Source of the DNA: JACCZH01 sp963729445
Lineage (GTDB): Bacteria; Chloroflexota; Chloroflexia; Thermomicrobiales; CFX8
Length of the DNA stretch: 64,000 nt
Assembly (NCBI GenBank): GCA_963729445.1
Contig: CAVSNU010000003.1
Span: 1,116,001 to 1,180,000, forward strand
Direction: 5' to 3'
The notes beneath the pieces are model-generated. The model did no database searches. It was not told the origin of the DNA and worked only from the letters and a program-made list of their open reading frames with translations. Both the position numbers and the translations under genes were made by a program. Position 1 is the first letter of the stretch, and each line of letters opens with the position of its first letter. Below, in pieces: positions 35,145 through 44,239 of the stretch.

Positions 35145-36125
35145 TTACCCCAGCGCCGCCGCGATCTCGTCCCTGGTTGCCTGGGCGTTGCCCCAGCGCC
35201 GCACGACCACACCGGCCGCAACCTGCGCCAGTGACGCTGCCTCAACCGGGCTGCCACCCGAGAGCAGGGCCGCGGTCATGACCGCCACGACGGTATCTCC
35301 CGCGCCGGTGACATCGAAAATTTCGCTGCGATTCACCGCCGGAACGTCCTGATAGCCGTCGCCGGTCACCATCGACGCCCCCTCAGCACTGCGCGTGACC
35401 ACCAGACAGGCGCAAGCCAGGTTGTTACGTAAATCCGATAGCAGACGTTCGCGTGAGGCGGCATCGTTGAGACGATGGCCGATCGACGCCTCAGCCTCAG
35501 CCTGATTACACTTCACCAGACCAAAACCAGAAAACTTCGAGAGCTCGCCCTGCGAATCCACGGTGGTTAACACGCCCTGCGTGTGCTGCAGCTCCTGGAT
35601 GGCGTCAACGACACTGGCCGTCAGCACGCCGGAGCGATAATCCGAGGCCAGCACGGCATCGACATTCACCGTGCGAATCATCTCACCAAGCGCTTGTTCA
35701 ACGTTGGCCGGTACCGGCGCGCGCTCCTGGCGGTCCACACGCATGATCTGCTGCGGAAAGAGCAAGAAGCCCTCAGCCACCAGGCGCATCTTGGTCGTCG
35801 TCGGCCGGGTTGGATCGACGAACACCAGTGAGGCGTCAATCCCGGCGGAGGTCAGGAGGTCGATGACTCGCCGCCCCTCGGGATCATCCCCGATCACGCC
35901 GGCCACCGTGACATCGTAGCCAAGCTGGCGCAGCGCCAGGGCAGGCGCTGCGCCGCCGCCAAGCTGGTCCAGACGCCGCTGCTCGTCCAGCACCATAATC
36001 GGCGCTTCACGCGAGATCCCGTTCGGGAGGCCGAAGATGTAGTGATCGAGATAGAGATCCCCGACCACCAGCACCCGCTTGCCGCCCAGCCGTGCCAGCA
36101 GAGCCCTCAAGCTTGCCTCCGTCAT
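35145..36125 (-). CDS. rfaE1: Heptose-7-phosphate kinase-like PfkB protein (RfaE1)
   Basis: This 326-residue ribokinase-fold kinase resembles the N-terminal half of HldE. The N-terminus LGGKRVLVVGDLYLDHYIFG and ISREAPIMVLDEQ match the family, the GG motif is LGGGAAPALAL, and the catalytic motif is DVTGAGDTVVAVM near residue 270. It phosphorylates heptose 7-phosphate at C1. Its ATG overlaps the stop of the zinc-ribbon membrane protein gene, and with the WecG-type gene it forms a likely three-gene operon. Confidence 0.88.
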   Translation of the reverse strand: MTEASLRALLARLGGKRVLVVGDLYLDHYIFGLPNGISREAPIMVLDEQRRLDQLGGGAAPALALRQLGYDVTVAGVIGDDPEGRRVIDLLTSAGIDASLVFVDPTRPTTTKMRLVAEGFLLFPQQIMRVDRQERAPVPANVEQALGEMIRTVNVDAVLASDYRSGVLTASVVDAIQELQHTQGVLTTVDSQGELSKFSGFGLVKCNQAEAEASIGHRLNDAASRERLLSDLRNNLACACLVVTRSAEGASMVTGDGYQDVPAVNRSEIFDVTGAGDTVVAVMTAALLSGGSPVEAASLAQVAAGVVVRRWGNAQATRDEIAAALG

Positions 36126-36673
36126 TTGAAGCGCACGTAGCCAATAACCATGGCGAGCGCCATGAAGAGCATGTCTGGGATCACACGCAGGTAAAACACC
36201 GACCGAACGATTGGATCGCCCGGGCTCTCAAGGAGCATGCTGAACGACAGGCCCGGGTTGAGCTGGGCGATCGTGTAGCGGCTGACGACGATTCCAATAA
36301 AGATGCAGCCCATCGAGAGCGCCTGGAGCTCCGGGCCGCGCTTGTAGTTCCCGCCTCGGGCCACAGCCTCGGCCACACCGAAGCCCAACAGGAGGGCCAT
36401 ATAGAAGCCCCAGCTGGGGTAGCTGCCCCAGAGAAATCCCACGGCGACGGCGACGATGACACCGAACGCGCCGGCCTTGAGAAGCCCGCTGGTGGAGGGA
36501 TTGTAGATAGCCGGGCGGGGTCCGCGCGAGCATTCGGGGCACCGGTAACCAACCGGCGATGCCACCATACAGCGTGGACAGATCGGCTTGCCGCAGCGCG
36601 AGCAGCGCAGCCGGGTCAGTACCTTCGAGCCGCAAGCACACAGTGGTTCTGATGGATGAGAAGTGTCGGGCAT
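36122..36673 (-). CDS. Zinc-ribbon (B-box-like) membrane protein
   Basis: This 183-residue protein has an N-terminal cysteine-rich ribbon (CACGS, RCSRCGKPICPRCM, YRCPEC), the type found in front of many bacterial rhomboid proteases, then four hydrophobic helices. I see no rhomboid GxSG motif, so protease activity is not supported. It lies between the WecG-type and RfaE1 genes and overlaps RfaE1 by four bases. The start is ATG 36673 or GTG 36682. Confidence 0.7.
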   Translation of the reverse strand: MPDTSHPSEPLCACGSKVLTRLRCSRCGKPICPRCMVASPVGYRCPECSRGPRPAIYNPSTSGLLKAGAFGVIVAVAVGFLWGSYPSWGFYMALLLGFGVAEAVARGGNYKRGPELQALSMGCIFIGIVVSRYTIAQLNPGLSFSMLLESPGDPIVRSVFYLRVIPDMLFMALAMVIGYVRFK

Positions 36674-36689
36674 CGTGGCCACGGACAGA

Positions 36690-37475
36690 CTAGCTCGTTT
36701 CTAGGTTGCTCCGGCGATTCCGCCGGAAACGCTCACGAAGAACCAGAATCACGAAGAGTGGCAACGCCAACTGGCGGCGCCATCGACTGGGTTGACGGGC
36801 GAGCCGGTAGAGCCACTCGAAACCGAGCCGCCGGACGAAATAAGGAGCACGAGGAACGCGACCCGAGAGGTAGTCAAACGTGCCACCGACGCCAACCGCG
36901 ATCAGTATGCCATGTGCGTCTAGCCGTTCCCGGTGGTGATCGATCCACAGATCCTGCCGTGGATGACCGAACGCGACCAACAGCACCGTCGGCTGCGTAG
37001 CGACAATCCGGCGCTCAATTTCGGCGAAATCGTCGTCCGCCGGTGAGCCGGCATACGTCCCTACGATCTGTACGTGTGGATACCGCCGTTGAAGCTCGTG
37101 CTGCGCCTCCGCAGCGACGCCCTCCGCCGCACCGAGGAAGAACATGCGGCAGTTCTCCGGGGAGCATGCGGCGAGGGCTTGCACGAGATCGACACCAGCC
37201 ACTCGATCCTGGATCGGAAGCGCCAGGATGCGGGAAGCGATAATGATTCCGATCCCGTCAGCCGTCGCGAGAGACGCTCTCCCCAGCACTTCTCGAAAGC
37301 GCTGGTCGCGCCGCGCGGCGACCACAAACTCCGGGTTGACGGTCACAACGTGCCGCACCGCCCCTTCCGGAGAACCGAGCCACCCGGCTATCCGTCCAGT
37401 CGCGGCCGCAAGATCAACACGGTCAACGGGAACGCCCAGAATGTCATGTCGCTGGAGGTGTGGTGTCGTCTGCAT
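36690..37475 (-). CDS. WecG/TagA/CpsF-family glycosyltransferase
   Basis: This 261-residue GT26 enzyme transfers an N-acetylmannosamine or related sugar to a polyprenyl-linked acceptor. Signatures: VVTVNPEFVVAARRD near residue 45, TADGIGIIIASRIL near residue 70, and VAFGHPRQDLWIDHHRERL with VGVGGTFDYLSGRVPRAP near residues 170-210. It heads the operon with the zinc-ribbon protein and RfaE1, pointing to an envelope glycan. Confidence 0.9.
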   Translation of the reverse strand: MQTTPHLQRHDILGVPVDRVDLAAATGRIAGWLGSPEGAVRHVVTVNPEFVVAARRDQRFREVLGRASLATADGIGIIIASRILALPIQDRVAGVDLVQALAACSPENCRMFFLGAAEGVAAEAQHELQRRYPHVQIVGTYAGSPADDDFAEIERRIVATQPTVLLVAFGHPRQDLWIDHHRERLDAHGILIAVGVGGTFDYLSGRVPRAPYFVRRLGFEWLYRLARQPSRWRRQLALPLFVILVLRERFRRNRRSNLETS

Positions 37476-37496
37476 AGTGCGAGTATCCTACACCGT

Positions 37497-38456
37497 ATGA
37501 TGGAGGACGGCGGCGAAACCGAAGCCTATATTCATCACGTTCTCGCCGGTTACGGCCTCCTGCCTCAACCGGAGACGTGGGAGATCGTGCCAGCGGCCGG
37601 CGGGCTGAATAGTCGTGTCTACTTTGCCCGTCAACGCGGCCAAACACCCACCTATACCATTCGACTGCCAACTCCCGATGGAGATTGGCGGCTGCGCAGG
37701 GAAGCGGATGTCCTCATGGATATCCACCATGGTTGCCCAGGCGTGCCCCACTGGGCCGGCCTGTTCGAAGGCAACGGTGATCCCATGCTCGTCCACGATT
37801 ACGCCCCCGGCGCCCCGGCGCGACTGGAGACGGTCTCAGACACGGCGCTCACCTCGCTTGCCAGCTGCCTGGCCGGCATCCACGCCCATCATCGCCCGCA
37901 CTACGCCATCTGGCCGTGGCTGCGACGCACCTCGGGTAGCCGGGCCGGAGCCTTCCTCGACCGGTTGGCGGCGTTGAGCCGCTACACATCATTCGAGACC
38001 GGCCTCAGCGAGCAGCTCAGAGAGCGGGTGGGTGAGCTTTACGTTAATTTGAAGCACAGCGAGCTAAGAGACGACGCGGGCTGGGACGCCCGACGCTTCT
38101 CCCAGCTCCACGGCGATTTGAGCGTGGGCAACATGATCTGGGACGGCGACTCAGTCACCTTGATCGACTGGGAGTATGCCCGCGACGGCGATCCCGCCGA
38201 GGATCTCGCCTATCTCTTCTCCGAGCAACCGGCTCCGGAACGGACCACTACCATCTTTCAGCACGCCTATATCGTTGCGGGAGGCGACCCCTGCGCCGTC
38301 GCGCGCGCCGCCTGGTACGCCCCGCTCGTGGCGCTCGATTCAGCGCTGTGGTGGGGTGATTACCACCTGCGTCATGGAAACGATCCATCGACTGCGGGGG
38401 AAGTGCTGCGTTTCATCGAGATCGCAGAAGCGAGCCTTCGCGATCTAGGGAGATGA
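37497..38456 (+). CDS. Phosphotransferase (choline/ethanolamine kinase-like, APH fold)
   Basis: This 319-residue protein of the aminoglycoside phosphotransferase fold has the catalytic loop LHGDLSVGNMIW (His-Gly-Asp … Asn) near residue 205 and the metal site LIDWEYARDGDPAEDLAYLF near residue 225. The pattern DWEYA is that of choline kinases (LicA). ATG 37497 or 37500 starts it; the longer upstream frame is antisense to the WecG-type gene and rejected. It may decorate a glycan or recycle choline. Confidence 0.82.
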   Translation: MMEDGGETEAYIHHVLAGYGLLPQPETWEIVPAAGGLNSRVYFARQRGQTPTYTIRLPTPDGDWRLRREADVLMDIHHGCPGVPHWAGLFEGNGDPMLVHDYAPGAPARLETVSDTALTSLASCLAGIHAHHRPHYAIWPWLRRTSGSRAGAFLDRLAALSRYTSFETGLSEQLRERVGELYVNLKHSELRDDAGWDARRFSQLHGDLSVGNMIWDGDSVTLIDWEYARDGDPAEDLAYLFSEQPAPERTTTIFQHAYIVAGGDPCAVARAAWYAPLVALDSALWWGDYHLRHGNDPSTAGEVLRFIEIAEASLRDLGR

Positions 38457-38515
38457 GAGGACGTGAGCGCCCGGAGGCGTTCCCATGCTTCGAGATCACA
38501 GAAGCACTGTCCGCC

Positions 38516-40480
38516 CTAGCGAAACCCCCGCGATCCTCCGCCGCCACCGCCTCCGAAGGAGCCGCCTCCGCCGGAGAACCCACCTCCCCCGAATGAGCCA
38601 CGGCTGCCGGTACCACCGGTGTTGGACGAGTACGGCCGGAAGACCTTCGAGGCCTCGTTGAACATCGCGAACATGCCGTCACTCATGCCCTGTAGCGAGC
38701 CTCCGAAGCTGTCGCTGACATCCTGCATGCTCGGCACGTCGATACCGCCACCTCCGCCGGATGAGCTGCCGCCGGAGCCCGGGATGATCACCATCCCCCC
38801 ACGCCGCTGGTAGGGACGCCGCATGGGACCGTCGATGTAGGGGCCGTACCAGTGCGGCGCAGGCGTGTCGATCTGGGAAAATTTCCGGACCCAGCTGCGT
38901 TCCAGACCAAACGCCACCGCATATGGCAGGTACATCGAGAAGATCGCCTTGGCCTCGTCGACGTTCTGGTAGTGCTCAATCTCTACCAGATACCGTCGAA
39001 ACGCCGTCCATCTGGCGGCCGCCTCGGCGCCGGCCTCACTCTTGCGTGACATCTGACCGCCGGTCACGATGAGGATCAAGCTGAGCATTACTCCAGCGAC
39101 GATCGGGACCCAGACGAGCGGCGCGAAGCCTGAGATCGCGCCGCCCAGGAAGAAGCCGGCCGCTACCGAGAGAGCCAGCAGCACGTAACCAGCCATGCGC
39201 CAGTGGCGGCGTGTCGTCTCAGGGTTTCTGGGGAAATAACCGTGTTCGACCAGCTCGTCGTACATGGCCTCCTTCACCTTGGCCTGACGGGCTGAGAAGC
39301 GCTCGCGGATCTTCGTGAGCTGTACCTCGTCTTTGGAGCCAAAGATCGCGTCCAGCGTCTCCTTCTCATACTTCCGTAGCCCGTCGGTGGTGCCCGTCTT
39401 GCGCAGCGTCCAGTCGCGGTTTAGCGTAATACCGAACAAGCCGGTCGAGGTCTCTTCAATGTGCACCACGCCGCGCTCGCCGAGATCGACGATCGTCGCG
39501 ATCACATCGTGATCGTCCGCGCGTTCATCGATCAGCACGCCAACCGCTCCGGGCGGCAAGTCGTCGGGCGGCTCGCGCAAGATGTCGATCGGCAGCACCA
39601 CCTGGGGGTCTTTCCCGCGCGACTGCCAGAGCATGTAGATGGCGACTGGTCCGCCGACAAGCATCAGCAAGCCCACGCCCAGGAAGAAGATGTTGGCGGC
39701 GGCCTTCCACGGACCAAGCCGCTCCTCACGCTCTGCTTCCGCATCGGCCGCAGCCTGCCAGCCGGGTGGGGTCGCCGCGGTCATCTTCGGGAACTCGGCG
39801 CGCGCCTCGAAGGCGTCGCCCTGTCGCAGGTTTTCAGCGGTAAAGACGATGGTATCGCCGTCCGGCATCTCAAAAGCGGTGTCTTCGGTTTCAAGGGTAA
39901 AGATCTCAGCGGCGAGCTCCGCCTCGGCGACCGGCTGGGGCAGATTCAGCGTGGCCGTCGCCAGCCGGACGTCCCCCGAGAAATCGGTGTCAATCGCGCG
40001 CCACCACAGTTGCTCCCGCCCGGTCGCTTCATAGACTCTCAGCCCGCCGGCCACGTCGTAGCTGATCGTGAAATGACGTGTCTCGTTGGAAGCCGGATCG
40101 AACCACCACAGAATCTCGACTTCGTCGCCATAGTCGGTGATCTGGAAGGTGCCAGAATCGCCGGAGCCACGCGCATAGGGCCGGCCATCCTCAAACACCT
40201 GGATGTTGCTTATCTCCTCAACCCGGTCCAGGGGAATGACGGCAAATCCTTCACTGAACGTGCCGGAGGTGAAATTGATGAACTGGTCTTCAGTGACGGT
40301 GAAGGTGCCATCATCGTGCAGGTCGATCGTCGTGTCGTAGCGCTCCCAGAAGAGCGCCTGCTGCGCCGCCGCCGTTCCAGGCAGCAACGCGACAAGGAGC
40401 ACCAGGGACACGGCAAGGCCAACAAGCGGGCCCAGCAGGCGTCCACCCATTGCGCGCAAGATCGTGTGACGTTGTCTCAT
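38516..40480 (-). CDS. DUF2207-domain membrane protein
   Basis: This 654-residue protein has a signal peptide (LVGLAVSLVLLVALLPGTAAAQ) and an extracellular DUF2207 domain (about 40-230). A membrane helix (FFLGVGLLMLVGGPVAIYML) comes next, then a cytoplasmic domain, two more helices near residues 440-485, and a Ser/Gly-rich C-terminus (about 590-654, many SGGGG and FGGGG runs). Function of the family is unknown. ATG 40480 has GAGGGGAA upstream. It is convergent with the phosphotransferase gene. Confidence 0.85.
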   Translation of the reverse strand: MRQRHTILRAMGGRLLGPLVGLAVSLVLLVALLPGTAAAQQALFWERYDTTIDLHDDGTFTVTEDQFINFTSGTFSEGFAVIPLDRVEEISNIQVFEDGRPYARGSGDSGTFQITDYGDEVEILWWFDPASNETRHFTISYDVAGGLRVYEATGREQLWWRAIDTDFSGDVRLATATLNLPQPVAEAELAAEIFTLETEDTAFEMPDGDTIVFTAENLRQGDAFEARAEFPKMTAATPPGWQAAADAEAEREERLGPWKAAANIFFLGVGLLMLVGGPVAIYMLWQSRGKDPQVVLPIDILREPPDDLPPGAVGVLIDERADDHDVIATIVDLGERGVVHIEETSTGLFGITLNRDWTLRKTGTTDGLRKYEKETLDAIFGSKDEVQLTKIRERFSARQAKVKEAMYDELVEHGYFPRNPETTRRHWRMAGYVLLALSVAAGFFLGGAISGFAPLVWVPIVAGVMLSLILIVTGGQMSRKSEAGAEAAARWTAFRRYLVEIEHYQNVDEAKAIFSMYLPYAVAFGLERSWVRKFSQIDTPAPHWYGPYIDGPMRRPYQRRGGMVIIPGSGGSSSGGGGGIDVPSMQDVSDSFGGSLQGMSDGMFAMFNEASKVFRPYSSNTGGTGSRGSFGGGGFSGGGGSFGGGGGGGSRGFR

Positions 40481-40611
40481 CTACGCATTCCCCTCGACCG
40501 CGAACCCTGCTACTCAGCCGCTCAATCTTACGTGCCTGGACTGCCCAGGAGAAATTGTCTGGTTCACTGCCCGTTTGCTTTTACGCGAAGATGGGGTATT
40601 CTGCAAACATC

Positions 40612-41211
40612 ATGATAGAACGCAGGACACCGCCGCCACCTTCGCCCGCCGACCACCAACGCGTCCGCCGCGAGGCGGTGGCCTGGGCTGTTGCGACCGC
40701 TCACAACCGCCGGACGATATACCTCGACACCGAGACGACCGGGTTGGATGGCTCGGCCGAGATCATCGAGGTCGCGGCCATTGACTTCCGGGGTAACTGT
40801 CTCATCGAGACCTATGTCCGGCCGCAGGAGCGTATCCCTCCCGACGCCGAGGCGATCCACTCCATCTCAAATGCCATGGTTGCACACGCTCCGCAGTGGC
40901 CGGAAGTATGCGCCGAGCTCGCCGCCATGCTGCAGCATGCCACGGTCGTGGTCTATAACGCCGCGTTCGACTTTAAGCTACTGAACCAGATGAACCACCG
41001 GCATGGCCTCCCCCTCTGGAATGAGAGCTGGCAGTGCGCCATGCAGCGCTACTCAGGCTTCGCCGGCGTCTGGAACGAGTACCGGGGAAGTTACCGCTGG
41101 CATAAGCTCGACCTTGCCGTGTCCGCCTTCGGCCATCCGCCCGGCGGCCACCGCGCCCTGGCGGACGCTGCCGCCTGCCGGTTGGTGGTCAAAGGGATGG
41201 CCGAGGCGTAG
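40612..41211 (+). CDS. DnaQ-like 3'-5' exonuclease
   Basis: This 199-residue DEDDh exonuclease has ExoI IYLDTETTGLDGSAEI (residues about 35-50), ExoII YNAAFDFKLL near residue 118, and ExoIII HRALADAAA near residue 182, giving all five acidic/His residues. It may be a proofreading or repair nuclease. ATG 40612 follows no clear ribosome site. It is convergent with rlmN, with seven bases between their stops. Confidence 0.88.
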   Translation: MIERRTPPPPSPADHQRVRREAVAWAVATAHNRRTIYLDTETTGLDGSAEIIEVAAIDFRGNCLIETYVRPQERIPPDAEAIHSISNAMVAHAPQWPEVCAELAAMLQHATVVVYNAAFDFKLLNQMNHRHGLPLWNESWQCAMQRYSGFAGVWNEYRGSYRWHKLDLAVSAFGHPPGGHRALADAAACRLVVKGMAEA

Positions 41212-41218
41212 GAAAGCC

Positions 41219-42328
41219 TCAGCTCGCCGCATGCTCCGCCCGCAGCTGCCCACAGGCCGCCCCAATGTCGACACCGCGCGAATAGCGCACCGTGGCCGGA
41301 ATTCCGGCAGCCTCGATGAAGCTGGTGAAGCGGTTGATCTTCTCAGGCGTGGGGCGGGCATAGGGTGCGGCCGGGGTTGGATTATAGGGGATGACGTTGA
41401 CATGGCAGCGCAGCCCCCGCAACACGCTTGCCAGCTGCCGCGCGTCCTCATCGCTATCGTTGACGGTCGACATCAGCGCGTACTCAAACGACACTCTGCG
41501 GCCCGTCTGCTCGATGTAGCGTCGTACCGCGCCGACCAGCTCGCGAATCGGCCAGCGCTCGTTGAGCGGGACGAGCCGGGAGCGCAGCTCGTCGGTGCCG
41601 GCATGAATGGAAATCGCCAGGTTCACCTGGTACGGCTCGGCGGCCAGCTTGTCGATAAACGGCACCACCCCGGAGGTCGAGACGGTGATGCGCCGTGCCC
41701 CGAAGTTCATACCGCTCTCGTCGTTAATGATGCCGATCATCTGCATGGTTGCAGCGTAATTGTGAAACGGCTCGCCCATGCCCATCATCACCAGGTTGGT
41801 CAAGGGACGCCCGGCCCCGCGCGAGCGGCGCGCGATATCCACCACCTGGGCGACCATCTCCCCGGCCGTCAGGTTGCGCTGCAAGCCACCCATGCCGGTC
41901 GCGCAGAACGAGCAACCGACGGCACAGCCTACCTGGCAGGAGACGCAGACCGTCGCCCGGTCCGGGTAGAACATCAGCACCGTTTCGAGGGTGAGCTTGT
42001 CGGCCGTGCGATACAGCATCTTGACCGTCTCATTGTCGTCGGTATGGAGCTCGTAGACCGGATCAAGAACGGTAAGCGGCAGCTCGGCTGCGAGGATGTC
42101 CCGTAGATCCCTGGGAAGCACCGTCATCTCGTCATAGCTTGCGGCCAGATTATGGTAGAGCCAACGGAAGACCTGCCGAGCACGAAAGGCCGGCTGGCCG
42201 TGCTCTTCCATCCAGGCGGTGAGCTCGTCCAGGGTGAAATCGTAGACGCTCTTCCGGCGGCCCCGACGTGTCATGAGCTCGATTGGTTGGGTCATGGTTG
42301 GTGTGTTGGACGTATCTAGATCATTCAT
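41219..42328 (-). CDS. rlmN: 23S rRNA (adenine-2503-C2)-methyltransferase
   Basis: This radical-SAM enzyme of about 369 residues methylates C2 of A2503 in 23S rRNA and some tRNAs. The cluster motif CxxxCxxC is in GCAVGCSFCATGMGG near residue 140, MGMGEPFHNY near residue 180 and ISIHAGTDELRSRLVPLNERW near residue 260 are family blocks, and the C-terminal GVDIGAACGQL holds the catalytic Cys. I chose ATG 42328; an ATG 33 bases later is an alternative, and neither has a clear ribosome site. Confidence 0.94.
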   Translation of the reverse strand: MNDLDTSNTPTMTQPIELMTRRGRRKSVYDFTLDELTAWMEEHGQPAFRARQVFRWLYHNLAASYDEMTVLPRDLRDILAAELPLTVLDPVYELHTDDNETVKMLYRTADKLTLETVLMFYPDRATVCVSCQVGCAVGCSFCATGMGGLQRNLTAGEMVAQVVDIARRSRGAGRPLTNLVMMGMGEPFHNYAATMQMIGIINDESGMNFGARRITVSTSGVVPFIDKLAAEPYQVNLAISIHAGTDELRSRLVPLNERWPIRELVGAVRRYIEQTGRRVSFEYALMSTVNDSDEDARQLASVLRGLRCHVNVIPYNPTPAAPYARPTPEKINRFTSFIEAAGIPATVRYSRGVDIGAACGQLRAEHAAS

Positions 42329-42802
42329 GGCGCTAAGGATACCGTTTTCAGCGCTCCGCGCCTGTGGTGACCGGTTGACAGGAGCGCCCAAACTCCGTAT
42401 TCTACGCGCGGTCCAGCAGCGAGCTGGATCATGACGCATTACGCTAGAGAGTCGGCCGCATGAATACCACCTTCGGAACCCTGCCCAGTGCCGCCACCGC
42501 GTTGGCCCGCGGTTAAGCAGGACGTCGGTTCTATTCCCCGGTATTCAGAATACGGTGACACCCATGACCCGATCATGGTGTCCTCGCCATAGCTGACACA
42601 CCCTCTCCGTAACCTGACGCTCCAGCTTGATTCGCGGGCGGCGCAACGCCCGTGGATTCATGCTGTCCGGCGTTGGATTGAGTCGTTCAGATCCCCTCCG
42701 CCTTCAGCACGTCTCCACACTCTGGCCAGTGGCCGGCGCGATTGGCGTGCCCGCCATTCCAACGTTGTACCGAGTATGACCCGAGAACATGGAGGCTCTG
42801 AG
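42329..42802. other. Intergenic region upstream of rlmN and the RNHCP gene
   Basis: It has no supported gene, tRNA or repeat from the families described here. It should contain the rlmN promoter (minus strand) and that of the RNHCP gene, but I see no convincing -35/-10 pair. Confidence 0.3.
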
Positions 42803-42937
42803 ATGACACCCACGAGTGCGCTTGATGCTCACACCATCCGGTATCTGATGTTGACGCAGACTGGAGAGCATCACCTTGGCATCAAGGCGACGAGGAGAGG
42901 TGTCCTACGACACCGATTACGACAACGACGAGAATGA
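42803..42937 (+). CDS. Possible 44-residue leader ORF before the RNHCP gene
   Basis: ATG 42803 has GGAGG seven bases upstream, and the ORF (MTPTSALDAHTIRYLMLTQ…) ends with TGA at 42935-42937, overlapping the start of the RNHCP gene in another frame. The good ribosome site is the only support; composition past residue 30 is Arg-rich out-of-frame reading of the next gene. It may be a coupling ORF or chance. Confidence 0.25.
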   Translation: MTPTSALDAHTIRYLMLTQTGEHHLGIKATRRGVLRHRLRQRRE

Positions 42938-43385
42938 AGAGCTCAACGAGCGCCCGAAGCGCAGGCCCGGCAAACGATTTCGGGAGGAGGGGACACTCTC
43001 CCGGCGTGAGGAGCGCCGGCGCGACCGGCGCAGGGTTGAAATCAGCAAGCCGTTCAAGTGCAGGAACTGTAAGGCGTTCATCGGCCTGCCGCTCACCGGT
43101 GGCCGTCAGCGAAACCACTGCCCCAACTGCCTGTACTCGCTGCACGTCGACGGCAAGACCCCCGGCGACCGTGCCAGCGACTGCCGGTCACTCATGGCCC
43201 CGGCCGGAACGTTCGTCCGGCGAAAGGGCGAACAGGTGCTCCTGCATCGCTGTCTGGGTTGTGGCTTCGAGCGCCACAATCGGATAGCCGCGGACGACAA
43301 CCCGCTGCTCCTGATGCGGCTCGACCTGTTAGAGCCGCGCCCCAGCCGCCCGTGGCAAGAGAATGAGGACGCTGTGACGGCATAA
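42876..43385 (+). CDS. RNHCP-domain protein
   Basis: This 169-residue protein has a charged, acidic then Arg-rich N-terminal third (residues 1-55) and an RNHCP zinc domain: FKCRNCKAFIGLPL, the family-naming motif RQRNHCPNCLYSLHVD near residue 80, and LLHRCLGCGFERHNRI near residue 120, giving three Cys pairs. The family is of unknown function, possibly RNA-related. TTG 42876 is chosen since GGAG lies nine bases upstream. A canonical terminator follows. Confidence 0.85.
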   Translation: MASRRRGEVSYDTDYDNDENEELNERPKRRPGKRFREEGTLSRREERRRDRRRVEISKPFKCRNCKAFIGLPLTGGRQRNHCPNCLYSLHVDGKTPGDRASDCRSLMAPAGTFVRRKGEQVLLHRCLGCGFERHNRIAADDNPLLLMRLDLLEPRPSRPWQENEDAVTA

Positions 43386-43390
43386 GTGAG

Positions 43391-43429
43391 TCCGGCGCGA
43401 CCGAGATGGTCGCGCCGGATCGTTTTTTT
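43391..43429 (+). terminator. Rho-independent terminator of the RNHCP gene
   Basis: TCCGGCGCGACC (43391-43402), loop GAGAT, inverse arm 43408-43419, then TCG and seven Ts. It begins 6 bases after the stop codon. Confidence 0.93.
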
Positions 43430-43467
43430 GTGCGGTGACTCGCCGTTCGAACGGGACCAGGTGGCAG

Positions 43468-43851
43468 TCAACAGGATGGATCGAGCGGCGGCCTGGACAG
43501 GAGATCTTCAACCGCCGCGATCAACTGCGGTAGCTTGAACGGCTTGGGTACAAACCCTTCAGCGCCAATCTCCTGCGCGAAGCGGCAGCCGCCCTCTGAA
43601 CCGCTGATGACGACGATCGGCGTTGTGAAACCGCGAGCGCGCAGCTCCTGAGCAAAGCCGGGGCCATCGAGACCCGGCATCGCCTTGTCAAGCAAGACTA
43701 TCGCGGGCTGTGCTTCGTCGACAATAGCGAGCGCGACCGATCCATCAGGAGCAGTGACCACAGAGTGCCCTTCCATTTCGAGAACGGCAGCCACAAGCGC
43801 GCGCAGGCCTGGGTCATCGTCGACCACCAGTATGGGTGCGTGGGCAGGCAT
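43468..43851 (-). CDS. Single-domain response regulator
   Basis: This 127-residue receiver-only protein has acidic pocket Asp11-Asp12-Asp13, phospho-acceptor Asp55 (IVLLDKAMPGLDG), VISGS with the switch serine, and the conserved Lys in VPKPFK. There is no output domain, so it works as a CheY/Spo0F-like shuttle. I chose ATG 43851 (AAAAGG upstream). It faces away from the multi-GAF histidine kinase at 44240 across a 388-base gap, and may be its partner. Confidence 0.88.
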   Translation of the reverse strand: MPAHAPILVVDDDPGLRALVAAVLEMEGHSVVTAPDGSVALAIVDEAQPAIVLLDKAMPGLDGPGFAQELRARGFTTPIVVISGSEGGCRFAQEIGAEGFVPKPFKLPQLIAAVEDLLSRPPLDPSC

Positions 43852-44239
43852 GGCGCCTTTTCTCGACATTGACCTGCAACCCCTCGTTTGGCATGTCGTC
43901 ATGGTTACCACAATATACTGCTGCACCCCATTGTATCCCGGTATCCCCACCCAGGACGTGCAGGTATGTGGCGCGACCTTCGTTGATCCGCCTCACCCTA
44001 CACGATGACAATAAGAAGCCGCCGTGTCTATCGTTTCACTCATGGGCCTGAGTTGTGTGCGTGTTGATCCCCAGGCACGATTGAGCGGTTCTTGGATCGC
44101 TCCTGAATGACCCGGTTGAAGCAAGATCATCGTCCAAAACAACCATTTCGCTGTGCGAGAACTTCCTGCTGAGACACGGGAGAGCCGAGCAAGTACAATG
44201 CGATGGTAGCGGAAATAACCCGGTTATGAGGGGACAAGG
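43852..44239. other. Divergent intergenic region, response regulator and kinase
   Basis: A moderately AT-rich 388-base gap between divergent signalling genes. GGGGACAAGG precedes the kinase ATG. No gene, repeat or clear promoter pair was identified. Confidence 0.3.
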
